Source: Kitasatospora sp. NA04385 (lineage in GTDB: Bacteria > Actinomycetota > Actinomycetes > Streptomycetales > Streptomycetaceae). Taken from it: DNA of 64,000 bases. Position numbers and translations under genes: made by a program. Location: NCBI RefSeq assembly GCF_013364235.1, contig NZ_CP054919.1:903489-967488 (forward strand), read 5' to 3'. The notes under the pieces were generated by a model, which did no database searches, was not told the DNA's origin, and was given only the letters and a program-made list of their open reading frames with translations. Below are positions 47,769-55,384 of this stretch, one piece after another; positions within the stretch are counted from its first letter, which is position 1; each line of letters opens with the position of its first letter.

Positions 47769-48194
47769 ATGGCGCACACCGACAGCAACACCGTGAGGGC
47801 CCTCGGCTGGGCCCGCCGCATGCCGGTCTCCGGTGGCGTGCGGGCCGGCCGCCGCTGGGCCCGCGAACACCTCGACGGACTCGGCTGGAGCACCGACGCC
47901 CCCGAGACCGCCGACGCCGTGGTGCTGGTGGTCTCCGAGCTGATCACCAACGCCCACATCCACGCCCACAGCAACGCCGACCTGCTGCTCACCTGGGACG
48001 GCTCCTACCTGTACGTCAGCGTGCACGACGACTGCCCGACCCCGCCGCGCCCGCGCCGGGCCGACCTGGGCGCCGTCTCCGGCCGCGGCATGGCCCTGGT
48101 GGAACTGCTCGCCGACGACTGGCAGGTCCACCCCGACGACTCGGGCAAGCTCGTCACCGTCCGCTTCCGCGGCCCGGACCAGCCCCCGCAGTGA
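47769..48194 (+). CDS. RsbW-like ATP-binding anti-sigma kinase
   Basis: 141 residues from ATG 47769. Single GHKL (HATPase_c_2) domain: ADAVVLVVSELITNAHIHAH carries the N-box (ELxxNA), LYVSVHDDCPTPPRPRRADL the G1-box region (DDCP in place of DxGxG), and GRGMALVELLADDWQV the G2-box. Small stand-alone proteins like this phosphorylate STAS proteins or bind sigma factors in streptomycetes. The two PP2C phosphatases in the window could act in the same partner-switching network; the sigma-factor gene that follows is of ECF type, which is not a usual RsbW target. Confidence 0.88.
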   Translation: MAHTDSNTVRALGWARRMPVSGGVRAGRRWAREHLDGLGWSTDAPETADAVVLVVSELITNAHIHAHSNADLLLTWDGSYLYVSVHDDCPTPPRPRRADLGAVSGRGMALVELLADDWQVHPDDSGKLVTVRFRGPDQPPQ

Positions 48195-48211
48195 CCCGCC
48201 CGGCGCCGGGG

Positions 48212-48241
48212 TGTCACGCACCGCCGGGCCCGACGCGTTAG
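48212..48241 (+). promoter_or_regulatory. Candidate autoregulated ECF promoter, near-leaderless
   Basis: TGTCAC (48212-48217) and CGTTAG (48236-48241) have a spacing of 18 bp. The -10 CGTT is typical of ECF promoters. Transcription would start at about the ATG (48248), which has no strong Shine-Dalgarno. Recognition by the encoded sigma factor itself is inferred. Confidence 0.4.
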
Positions 48242-48247
48242 CAGGGC

Positions 48248-48847
48248 ATGGATCACTCATCGAACCGGGCGGGGCCGGCCGACGGCCCGGGAACAGCCCG
48301 GGCACCGGAGTTCGAGGAATTCGTCGCGGCCCGGGAACGGCACCTGCTGCGGACGGCGTTCCTGCTCACCGGCGGCGACGCCCACCTCGCGGAGGACCTG
48401 GTGCAGGAGGCACTGGGCCGGGTCTTCGTGAAGTGGCGGAAGATATCCCGCCTGGAGAACCCGAGCGGGTACGCGCAGACCGTCCTGGTCAACACCTTCC
48501 TGTCCCACCGGCGCCGCCGCTCCAGCACCGAGCGGGTCACCGACGTACTGCCGGAGACCGGGGTCGACGACCCGGACCCGGCCCTGCGGCTGACCCTGCT
48601 GCGGGCGCTGTCGGCCCTCGCCCCGGCGGACCGGGCGGTGCTCGTGCTGCGGTTCTGGGAGGACCGCAGCGTCGAGGAGACCGCCGGCGTCCTGCGGATC
48701 GGCGACGGCGCGGTGCGCACCCGCACCAAGCGCGCCCTGGGCCGACTGCGGACGGTGCTCGGCACCGACCTCGACACCCTGACGGGCCGCCACGCGCCCC
48801 TTCCCACCCCAGGCCACGACAAGGCGGTACTCCACCATGCCCACTGA
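48248..48847 (+). CDS. SigE-family ECF RNA polymerase sigma factor
   Basis: 199 residues. Region 2: FEEFVAARERHLLRTAFLLT, DAHLAEDLVQEALGRVFVKW and NPSGYAQTVLVNTFLSHRRR; region 4: LRALSALAPADRAVLVLRFW, EDRSVEETAGVLRIGDGAVR and TRTKRALGRLR. This is the SigE70/SigmaE family expanded in streptomycetes. A short tail follows region 4. The gene overlaps the next one by 11 bp, as expected for a sigma factor and its regulator. Confidence 0.92.
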   Translation: MDHSSNRAGPADGPGTARAPEFEEFVAARERHLLRTAFLLTGGDAHLAEDLVQEALGRVFVKWRKISRLENPSGYAQTVLVNTFLSHRRRRSSTERVTDVLPETGVDDPDPALRLTLLRALSALAPADRAVLVLRFWEDRSVEETAGVLRIGDGAVRTRTKRALGRLRTVLGTDLDTLTGRHAPLPTPGHDKAVLHHAH

Positions 48848-49565
48848 CCACGAACTCACCGCCGCCCTGGCCCTGGCCCTGGACGACGCGGCCGAACTCG
48901 CCCCCACCACCACCGACGGCCGCCTGGCCGCCGCCGCCCGCCGCTCCGGCCGCCGCCGACGCCACCGCCAGTACGCCCTCACCGGCGCCGCGGCCGTCCT
49001 GGCCCTCGGCGCGACCGGCACGATCGTCGGCAACCTCCCGTCCGACTCCACGGGCCCGACGCCGGTACGAGCGGCGGACTCCGTCCCGCCCACGGGCCAA
49101 CCGAAGTTCACCAGGGCCAACGTTTCACTGCCGTACAACGGGACGCAGCCGGAGTCGGGCCAGATGAACCCGCTGCGCCGCAGCTGGCTGAGCGAGTCGT
49201 ACAGCATCTCGCTCCTGGACGGGTACACCACCGACGGGCTCGAGGAACTGGTCTGCCCCGACCCGGGGACGATGTACGAGGAGACCTGCGAGCGCTCCGT
49301 GCAGCCCGACGGGTCGGTGGTGCTCGTGCGCCGGGGTTTGCCGTACGACCCGGAGAAGCAGGCGGCGGCCGAGGGATACATGGTGCAGGGCGTCCGGGTC
49401 TTTCCGAACGGCCACCAGGTGGAGTTGTTCCAGTCCTACCGCGACAAGGCGGCGGAGCCGGTGGTGACGGAGGACGAGTTCGTCGCCGAGTCCGGGCAGG
49501 TGGACTTCCCGCAGCTCGACGCCCTTCCGACCGACGCCCCCACCGGGAGCGGTGCCCGGGGCTGA
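48837..49565 (+). CDS. Single-pass membrane protein, possible anti-sigma factor
   Basis: 242 residues from ATG 48837. The cytoplasmic N-terminus has a helical segment (ELTAALALALDDAAELAPTT) and a very basic RRSGRRRRHRQ, followed by a membrane helix at about 46-66 (YALTGAAAVLALGATGTIVG), and an outer domain with YSISLLDGYTTDGLEELVCP, MYEETCERSVQPDGSVVLVR (two Cys) and VRVFPNGHQVELFQSYRDKA. Genes coupled to SigE-family sigma factors often encode such proteins, which hold the sigma factor at the membrane. No ZAS zinc motif is present, so the role is by context only. Confidence 0.75.
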   Translation: MPTDHELTAALALALDDAAELAPTTTDGRLAAAARRSGRRRRHRQYALTGAAAVLALGATGTIVGNLPSDSTGPTPVRAADSVPPTGQPKFTRANVSLPYNGTQPESGQMNPLRRSWLSESYSISLLDGYTTDGLEELVCPDPGTMYEETCERSVQPDGSVVLVRRGLPYDPEKQAAAEGYMVQGVRVFPNGHQVELFQSYRDKAAEPVVTEDEFVAESGQVDFPQLDALPTDAPTGSGARG

Positions 49566-49573
49566 GCCCGCGC

Positions 49574-49615
49574 GAAGGCCGCTCCCCGGGAACCGTCGTC
49601 CGGGGAGCGGCCTTC
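49574..49615. terminator. 16-bp bidirectional hairpin terminator
   Basis: GAAGGCCGCTCCCCGG (49574-49589) and CCGGGGAGCGGCCTTC (49600-49615) are perfect complements with a ten-base loop, between the convergent membrane protein and YceI genes. Confidence 0.85.
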
Positions 49616-49633
49616 CGCCGTGCTCGGCCGCGC

Positions 49634-50185
49634 TCAGCTCTGCTTGATCGCCGAGACGTCGAACTCCAGCACCACCTTGTCGCCGACCAGCACGCCGCCG
49701 CCCTCCAGGGCCGCGTTCCAGGTGACGCCGAACTCCTTGCGGCTGATGGTGACCGAGCCCTCCAGGCCCACCCGCAGGTTGCCGTAGGGGTCGACGGCGT
49801 TGCCGGTGTACTCGAAGTCGATGGTGACCGACTTGGTGGTGTCCTTGACGGTGAGGTCGCCGGTGACCCGGTAGTCGGTGTCGGACTTCTGCTCGACCTT
49901 GGTGGTGCGGAAGGTGATGTCGGGGAAGTTCGGCGCGTCCAGGAAGTCGTTGGTGCGCAGGTGCTGGTCGCGCTGCTCGACGCCGGTGTCGATGCTCTCG
50001 GTCTTGATCACGACCTGGCCGGTGGACTTGGTCGGGTCGGCGCCGTCCAGGTGCGCGGTGCCCTCGAACTGGTGGAAGGCGCCGCGCACCTTGGTGACCA
50101 TGGCGTGGCGGGCGACGAACCCGATCCGGGTGTGGGTCGGGTCCAGGACGTAGTCCCCGGTGAGCTCGGGCAGGCTGACGGTCAT
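49634..50185 (-). CDS. YceI-family lipid-binding protein
   Basis: 183 residues from ATG 50185. The YceI lipocalin-like barrel is clear: GDYVLDPTHTRIGFVARHAM, VRGAFHQFEGTAHLDGADPT, IKTESIDTGVEQRDQHLRTN, DFLDAPNFPDITFRTTKVEQ, VTGDLTVKDTTKSVTIDFEY and SRKEFGVTWNAALEGGGVLV. Relatives bind polyisoprenoids. No signal peptide is present, as is usual for the actinobacterial cytoplasmic members. It lies directly downstream of the Pst-like locus on the same strand but after a 111-bp gap, so it need not belong to it. Confidence 0.92.
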   Translation of the reverse strand: MTVSLPELTGDYVLDPTHTRIGFVARHAMVTKVRGAFHQFEGTAHLDGADPTKSTGQVVIKTESIDTGVEQRDQHLRTNDFLDAPNFPDITFRTTKVEQKSDTDYRVTGDLTVKDTTKSVTIDFEYTGNAVDPYGNLRVGLEGSVTISRKEFGVTWNAALEGGGVLVGDKVVLEFDVSAIKQS

Positions 50186-50296
50186 GGGCGGCGCTCTCTC
50201 CTCGTGGCGGTGCGGGTGCGGGGTCCGGTGGCCGGTCCCCCGCACACGCTAGGCGCTGCTCCCCCGCGCACCGGACGTGACACGCGGTCAGGGGCG

Positions 50297-51187
50297 TCAG
50301 CCGAAGCGGCCGTTGACGTAGTCGGCGGTGCGCTGGTCGGCCGGGTCGGTGAAGAGGCGCTCGGTGGGGCCGGATTCGACGATCCGGCCGGGGGTGTCGT
50401 GGGTGGCGAGGAAGAACGCGCAGGACTGCGAGACGCGTTGGGCCTGCTGCATGTTGTGGGTGACGATGACGATGGTGACCCGGTGGCGCAGTTCGGCGAT
50501 GGTCTCCTCGATCCGGCGGGTGGAGGTCGGGTCGAGCGCGGAGCAGGGTTCGTCCATCAGCAGGATCTCCGGGGAGACCGCCAGCGAGCGGGCGATGCAC
50601 AGGCGCTGCTGCTGGCCGCCGGAGAGCGCGCCGCCGGGGGTGCCGAGCCGGTTGCTGACCTCGTTCCACAGGCCGGCCCGGCGCAGGCTGGACTCGACCA
50701 GGTGGTCGCGCTCCTCGCGACCCGCCCTGATGCCGGACAGCTTGAGCCCGCTGACCACGTTGTCGTACAGCGACATGGCGGGGAACGGGTTGGGGCGCTG
50801 GAAGACCATGCCGATCCGGCGGCGCACCTCGGCGGGGCGGCGGCCGGGCGCGTACACGTCCTCGCCCTCCAGCAGCACCTCGCCGGCCAGGGCGGCGCCG
50901 CGCACCATCTCGTGCATCCGGTTGAGGATGCGCAGGTAGGTGGACTTGCCGCAGCCGGACGGGCCGATCAGTGCGGTGATCTCGCCGGCCCGCATGGTGA
51001 AGGAGACGCGTTCGAGCACCTTGCGCTGGCCGAACCAGGCGCTGACCTCGCGGGTCTCCAGGCCGGACAGCGCGGAGGGGCCCGGCGTCGACGGATCGGC
51101 CGGAACGGGCGGCAGCGGCACCGTGGGCGGGTCGTCCCGGTCTCCGGACTTCTGGACGGGGAAGGGGGGTTGGGCGGTCTCGGTCAT
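50297..51187 (-). CDS. pstB: Phosphate-type ABC transporter ATPase (PstB-like)
   Basis: 296 residues from ATG 51187 (GGAAAGGA upstream). ATPase motifs: LIGPSGCGKSTYLRILNRMH (Walker A), RRIGMVFQRPNPFPAMSLYD (Q-loop, with the PstB-typical RPNPFP), GGALSGGQQQRLCIARSLAV (signature) and EILLMDEPCSALDPTSTRRI (Walker B), followed by VIVTHNMQQAQRVSQSCAFF. The NPFP and NMQQA segments identify the Pst subfamily. A proline-rich N-terminal extension of about 45 residues is unusual. It is the last gene of the leftward importer locus, 35 bp downstream of the pseudo-sortase gene. Confidence 0.9.
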   Translation of the reverse strand: MTETAQPPFPVQKSGDRDDPPTVPLPPVPADPSTPGPSALSGLETREVSAWFGQRKVLERVSFTMRAGEITALIGPSGCGKSTYLRILNRMHEMVRGAALAGEVLLEGEDVYAPGRRPAEVRRRIGMVFQRPNPFPAMSLYDNVVSGLKLSGIRAGREERDHLVESSLRRAGLWNEVSNRLGTPGGALSGGQQQRLCIARSLAVSPEILLMDEPCSALDPTSTRRIEETIAELRHRVTIVIVTHNMQQAQRVSQSCAFFLATHDTPGRIVESGPTERLFTDPADQRTADYVNGRFG

Positions 51188-51222
51188 CGGGGGGCGGTCC
51201 TTTCCCGGGGAGCCGGAGGGTC

Positions 51223-52116
51223 TCAGTAGACGTTGGGGAGCAGGGCGGCGGCGTTCTCGTACACCGACCAGAGCAGGGCGGCGGCCACCGGCGCGAAGCA
51301 CAGGTAGGCGGCGGAACGGCGCCAGCGGCGGGCCGTGACGACGGCGGCGACGACGGTCAACATCAGCGCCAGCGACCAGAGTTGGAGCGCGGGCAGGGCG
51401 CCCTTGTCGGCGGCCAGCACCTTGTCGGTGGCGGTGGCGGCGGGCCGCCCGGCCCCGGCCGGTTCGGGGTCGCCGTCGAGCCGGGCGCCGACCAGCACGG
51501 TGCTGGTCGGAATCCAGTCGGAGTCGCCGGTGACCAGGACCAGCCGGTTGGGTGCGGTGTCCTGGATCGGGTGGTCGCCGTCGCCGTAGGCGTTGACGGT
51601 GTAGTGGAAGCTGCCCTGGCCGGTGGTGACGTCGATCCGGTCGCCGACCTTGAGCCGGCCGAGGTCGGCGAACGGCGCGCCGAACGCGGTGGAGCGGCCG
51701 AACAGGACGGCCACGCCGGGCTGTCCGGGCAGCACGGTGTCGCGCCGGTGGCCGGGGCCGCGCATCAGGTCGCGGCCGGTGGTGCCCTCGAAGACCACGG
51801 TCTGGTGCAGGCCCAGGGCGGGGACGTCGAGGACGGCCAGCGGCGCGCCGTCCTCGGCCGGGCCGGTCGGCGCGGTGGCGTTGGCGAGCCGGTCGCGCAG
51901 GGTGGCGTAGGCGGTGGCCTGGTGGCGCGCCTCCTGCAAGCCGGACAGCGCGAGCAGGTAGCCGACGAAGCCGAGCAGCAGCACGGCGGCCAGCGTCACC
52001 GCCCGGGCGGCGACCGGCAGCCACTGCCGCCGGGGCCGGACGGGCGGGCCGCCCGCAGTGTCAACGGCTTTGGCGGGCACGGCGGTTGTCGACCGTTCGA
52101 GGGTGGGCGCGGTCAT
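51223..52116 (-). CDS. Sortase-fold membrane protein lacking the catalytic residues
   Basis: 297 residues from ATG 52116. One membrane helix near 38-60, a class E-like sortase domain at about 90-215 and two further helices near 241-262 and 268-289. The frame MRGPGHRRDTVLPGQPGVAV, LFGRSTAFGAPFADLGRLKV and GDRIDVTTGQGSFHYTVNAY aligns by eye with class E sortases (GPGHYPGTxLPGQPGNVAxAGHR.TYGAPF), but the His of AGHR is Arg141, and the TC of the LVTC motif is Thr-Gly197 in NRLVLVTGDSDW. The catalytic Arg position also seems changed. It is probably not a transpeptidase but a structural or binding module in the Pst-like locus. Its ATG overlaps the stop of the 55-residue gene. Confidence 0.8.
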   Translation of the reverse strand: MTAPTLERSTTAVPAKAVDTAGGPPVRPRRQWLPVAARAVTLAAVLLLGFVGYLLALSGLQEARHQATAYATLRDRLANATAPTGPAEDGAPLAVLDVPALGLHQTVVFEGTTGRDLMRGPGHRRDTVLPGQPGVAVLFGRSTAFGAPFADLGRLKVGDRIDVTTGQGSFHYTVNAYGDGDHPIQDTAPNRLVLVTGDSDWIPTSTVLVGARLDGDPEPAGAGRPAATATDKVLAADKGALPALQLWSLALMLTVVAAVVTARRWRRSAAYLCFAPVAAALLWSVYENAAALLPNVY

Positions 52117-52280
52117 CTGCTGGTCTCCTCGGGTACGGCGGGCGCTGCGCCCGTGGCGGGCTTCGCGAACGCGGCAGGCTTCGCGAACGCAGCGGGCTTC
52201 GCGAACGCGACGGGCGCGGCGTCGACGGTCGGGGCGGTCGGGGCGGTCAGGGCGGTCAGGGCGGTCGGCTGCCGGTTCAC
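52113..52280 (-). CDS. 55-residue coupled low-complexity peptide
   Basis: GTG 52280 overlaps the stop of the binding-protein gene (GTGA) and the TGA at 52113 overlaps the pseudo-sortase ATG (ATGA). The product is made of short repeats: TALTALTAPTAPT, then three AFAKPA units, ending PAVPEETSR; the GAGGAGA that codes for Glu-Glu-Thr is also the ribosome binding site of the next gene. No hydrophobic segment is present. It may be a real Ala/Pro/Lys-rich peptide or a translated coupling spacer. An upstream GTG at 52313 would make it 66 residues. Confidence 0.5.
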   Translation of the reverse strand: MNRQPTALTALTAPTAPTVDAAPVAFAKPAAFAKPAAFAKPATGAAPAVPEETSR

Positions 52281-54040
52281 CGGCCGCCCGCCGTCCGGTC
52301 GCGGCGGCGCCACCAGGCGGCCAGCAGCGGGGGGACGGTGACCACGCCGAGCAGTTCGATCGCGGTGAGCGTGGACAGCAGCCAGTCCTGCGGTCGGCCG
52401 CCGAGCGCGACCACCTGGGCGGGTGCGGCACCGCCGCCGCCCGAACTCCCGCCGCCCGCGCTGGAGTCGAGCACCTCACCGGTCTGCGGGTCGATGACCG
52501 CCGCACCCCCGTCCCCGGCACCGGCCCCGCCGGAGCCGTCCCCCGCACCGCCACCGCCACCGGCCCCGCCGGAGCCCGCGCCGGAACCGGACCCGGAGCC
52601 GCCCGTCCCACCACCACCGCCACTGCCCGAACCGCCCTTGCCGGAACCGGAGTTGGCGCCCGTCTTGACCGCCTGGCCGTTCTGCACGGTGCAGTCCAGC
52701 GGAGCGCCCTTCCGGTCGCACGGGCTGGGCTGCGGCGCGTTCTTCAGCACCGTCAGCTCGCCGGCCGAATTGAACGTCGGGTTGGGGCAGTTGTTGAGCG
52801 TGTCGGGGTTGACGGGGCTGGCGTTGCCGGGGATGTGCTGGGTCTGCAACAGCCCGCCGCGCACCAGGTTGCGCGGGATCGGCGAGTAGCCGAGGTCGTC
52901 GGCCTCGCCCTGCCCGGCGCACAGCACGTAGGCGAGGTAGCGGCTGAGCGCGCTGCCCTTGGCGTCGGTGAACCGCGGCGGCACCGGGAGGGCGGCGTTG
53001 GCCCGCGGCACGATCAGGTAGCTGTAGGAGGAGATCGGGTAGGAGCGGGCGTCGCCGTTGCCGTAGACGCCGTCGAGGTTCTGCTGCAGGTAGTCCGGGT
53101 CGCTGGTGGGCGTGTCGTCGTCGACGCCGCGGATCTTCGCGGCGGTCAGCGCCACGGCGACGTTGGACGCGGTGGGCAGGGTGTAGTACCCGGCCGGGTT
53201 GAGCACCTTGACGACGGGCCAGCCGGTGCGCTTGGCGAACGCGTACTCGTCGTAGCCGATCGCGCCGATGCCGGTCGACGACTGGATGTAGCCGGCCACC
53301 ACGTCGGAGCCGTTCTGCGAGGTCATCCGGCCCGACGGCGGGTAGAACTCGGTGTACTCGCCGCAGCTGACGCCGTTGACCTTGACGCAGTAGGCGTCCC
53401 ACTCGGCCTGGTGGGTGTGCTCCATCCAGCGGGTGAACTGGGCGGTGGCACCGGAGCCGTCGGAGCGCACCACCGGGGTGATCGGGACCTTCGGCAGCGC
53501 CCTGCCGTAGTCGGCGGTGATCTTCGGGTCGTCCCAGGAGGTGATCCGGTTGGTGAAGATGCCGACGATGGTGTCCGGCGACAGCCGCAGGTCGGTGATC
53601 TTCTTGCCGCCGAGCTCCAGGTGGTACATCAGCGCGGTGCCGCCGGCCGTGATCGGGACGTACGAGTACCCGTACACCGGGTTCTCCGCGCCGCCGAGGC
53701 CGCTGCCCGCCTTGCTCGGGTCGACGCCGTTGTCCCGCTTGCTGCGGAACGGCACGTCGGAGGCGGTGAAGTCGTCCTGGTTGATCGTCCACTGGACGCG
53801 CCCGGCCGCCGAGCCGCTCGGGTTGAAGTCGATCTCGATGCCCATCGGGCCGACGTCGCGCCGCCACTGGTCGATCGCCGGGCCGGCCCAGCTGGAGCCG
53901 TCGGCCTTCAGCGCGGTGGAGGCGGCGTACGCCGGGGACGCGCCGAGCAGCGCGGTGGGCAGGGCCAGCGCGGCGGCGAGCAGCGCGGTGGCCAGGTGAC
54001 GGATGCGCACGGGACGGGTCTTCCTTCTGTGACGTGTCAT
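52277..54040 (-). CDS. PstS-like binding protein with C-terminal membrane tether
   Basis: 587 residues from ATG 54040 (GAGGGAGA upstream). Signal peptide 1-40 (LATALLAAALALPTALLGAS, then AYA). The PBP-like domain (about 45-400) has LKADGSSWAGPAIDQWRRDV, YSYVPITAGGTALMYHLELG, LSPDTIVGIFTNRITSWDDP and TPVVRSDGSGATAQFTRWME, the pattern of phosphate-binding proteins including the SGATAQF anion loop. After a cysteine-bearing segment comes a Gly/Ser linker of about 100 residues, a membrane helix near 555-577 (WLLSTLTAIELLGVVTVPPL) and a basic end WWRRRDR. No LPxTG is present. Unlike free or lipid-anchored PstS it is held at the membrane by its C-terminus. Its start overlaps the PstA stop. Confidence 0.85.
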   Translation of the reverse strand: MTRHRRKTRPVRIRHLATALLAAALALPTALLGASPAYAASTALKADGSSWAGPAIDQWRRDVGPMGIEIDFNPSGSAAGRVQWTINQDDFTASDVPFRSKRDNGVDPSKAGSGLGGAENPVYGYSYVPITAGGTALMYHLELGGKKITDLRLSPDTIVGIFTNRITSWDDPKITADYGRALPKVPITPVVRSDGSGATAQFTRWMEHTHQAEWDAYCVKVNGVSCGEYTEFYPPSGRMTSQNGSDVVAGYIQSSTGIGAIGYDEYAFAKRTGWPVVKVLNPAGYYTLPTASNVAVALTAAKIRGVDDDTPTSDPDYLQQNLDGVYGNGDARSYPISSYSYLIVPRANAALPVPPRFTDAKGSALSRYLAYVLCAGQGEADDLGYSPIPRNLVRGGLLQTQHIPGNASPVNPDTLNNCPNPTFNSAGELTVLKNAPQPSPCDRKGAPLDCTVQNGQAVKTGANSGSGKGGSGSGGGGGTGGSGSGSGAGSGGAGGGGGAGDGSGGAGAGDGGAAVIDPQTGEVLDSSAGGGSSGGGGAAPAQVVALGGRPQDWLLSTLTAIELLGVVTVPPLLAAWWRRRDRTAGGR

Positions 54041-55371
54041 CGGTTCTCCCTCGCCGGGGCGGTCATGGCCGGCGCGGTCATGGCCGGCGCGGTCATGGCC
54101 GGCGCGGTCATGGCCGGCGCGGGCGCGGGCCCGGACACGGCGGCGTCCGGGGCGGCTGCGGTGCGGGCCCGGCGCCGCGGGCGGCGGGTGGGCCGGTCGA
54201 CGGGGGTGCGGTGGCGGCCCAGGACGCGGGCGGTGACGAACAGCACCAGCACCACGACCATCAGGGTCAGCGCGCCGGCGAACGCCCGGGCCACCATGTC
54301 GGGGTAGGGCTGCTTGACGTAGTTCCAGATGTACAGCGGCAGGCTGGCCTGGTTGTCGTGCAGCGGGTCGAGGTTCATCCGGGCGGTGAACCCGGCGGTG
54401 AGCAGCACCGGGGAGGTCTCGCCGACGCCGCGCGCCATGCCGAGCACCACGGCGGTGGTCAGGCCGGGCCGGGCGGTGGGCAGCACCACGTGCCACACGG
54501 TGCGCCACTGGCCGGCGCCGAGCGCGTAGGAGGCCTCCTTGAGGGTGCCGGGGACGAGCCGGACGACCACCTCGGCGGCGCGGGTGACGATCGGCGTCAT
54601 CATCACGGTCAGCGCGAGCGAGGCGGCCAGTCCGCTCTTCTCGGCGCCCAGGGTGAGGATGACCACGCCGAGCACGAACAGGCCGGCCACCACGGACGGC
54701 AGCGCGGTCATCGCCTCGACCAGCGCCCGGACGGGCTTGACGAAGCGGGCGCCGCGCCGGGTGTTCCCGGCCTCGACCAGGAAGACCGCGGTGAGGATGC
54801 CGAGCGGGACGGAGAACAGGGTGGCCAGACCGAGCTGTTCGAGCGAGCCGACCACGGCGTGCAGGCAGCCGCCGGAGGTGATCGGCGACAGCGGGGCGGT
54901 GGTGCGCATCGTCTCGGTAAAGAAGTTCCAGTGCCGGGCGGCGTCCAGGCCGCGGACGGCGACGTAGCCGATCTGCTCGACGATGACGGCGACCACCAGC
55001 AGGCCGGAGCTCCAGGCCAGCGCGGTGGCCAGGCGTTCGCGGACGGTCAGGGCGTCCCACTGGAGCCGCCCGACCAGGGTGTACAGGGCCAGGAACAGCA
55101 GGTACCAGCAGAGCAGGAAGCCGAACGCGCCGCTGAACGGCAGGACCCGCTCGTACAGCAGCCAGTCCAGGGCGAGCGAGCCGGTGGCCGAGCCGAGCAG
55201 GGTGAGCACCTCCTCGCGGGTGGTGCCGCCGAGCTTGACCCTCCGCTGCTCGGGCGGTTCGGGCTGCTCTGGTTGCTCGGGCCGGACCGGCTGCCGGGTC
55301 GAGCCGGGCGCGGTCTCGGGGACGGCCTCGGGGACGGCCTCGGGGACGGTCTTGGCGAGTGCGGGATTCAT
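54037..55371 (-). CDS. pstA: PstA-like permease with N- and C-terminal repeat extensions
   Basis: 444 residues, about 150 more than typical PstA. The permease core (from about 110) has six helices, the EAA loop region YALGAGQWRTVWHVVLPTAR, GLTTAVVLGMARGVGETSPV and MTALPSVVAGLFVLGVVILT, all PstA hallmarks. The N-terminal arm contains VPEAVPEAVPE and EQPEQPEPPEQ repeats and an additional hydrophobic segment near 70-95 (LPFSGAFGFLLCWYLLFLAL). The C-terminus ends in four AMTAP units encoded by a 15-bp tandem repeat at 54058-54118. It overlaps the next gene by ATGA. Together with PstC it should form the transmembrane channel. Confidence 0.88.
   Translation of the reverse strand: MNPALAKTVPEAVPEAVPETAPGSTRQPVRPEQPEQPEPPEQRRVKLGGTTREEVLTLLGSATGSLALDWLLYERVLPFSGAFGFLLCWYLLFLALYTLVGRLQWDALTVRERLATALAWSSGLLVVAVIVEQIGYVAVRGLDAARHWNFFTETMRTTAPLSPITSGGCLHAVVGSLEQLGLATLFSVPLGILTAVFLVEAGNTRRGARFVKPVRALVEAMTALPSVVAGLFVLGVVILTLGAEKSGLAASLALTVMMTPIVTRAAEVVVRLVPGTLKEASYALGAGQWRTVWHVVLPTARPGLTTAVVLGMARGVGETSPVLLTAGFTARMNLDPLHDNQASLPLYIWNYVKQPYPDMVARAFAGALTLMVVVLVLFVTARVLGRHRTPVDRPTRRPRRRARTAAAPDAAVSGPAPAPAMTAPAMTAPAMTAPAMTAPARENR
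54058..54120 (-). repeat. 15-bp coding tandem repeat (AMTAP)4
   Basis: GGCCGGCGCGGTCAT is repeated four times in the 3' end of the pstA-like gene and encodes Ala-Met-Thr-Ala-Pro units. Identical copies at the DNA level suggest recent slippage expansion. Confidence 0.85.
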
Positions 55372-55384
55372 CGGTCTCCTCCGG

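Noticed and set aside
51223..52116. Functional class E sortase with the tethered binding proteins as substrates
   Set aside because: The catalytic His and Cys positions are Arg and Gly, and neither tethered protein has an LPxTG or LAxTG motif.
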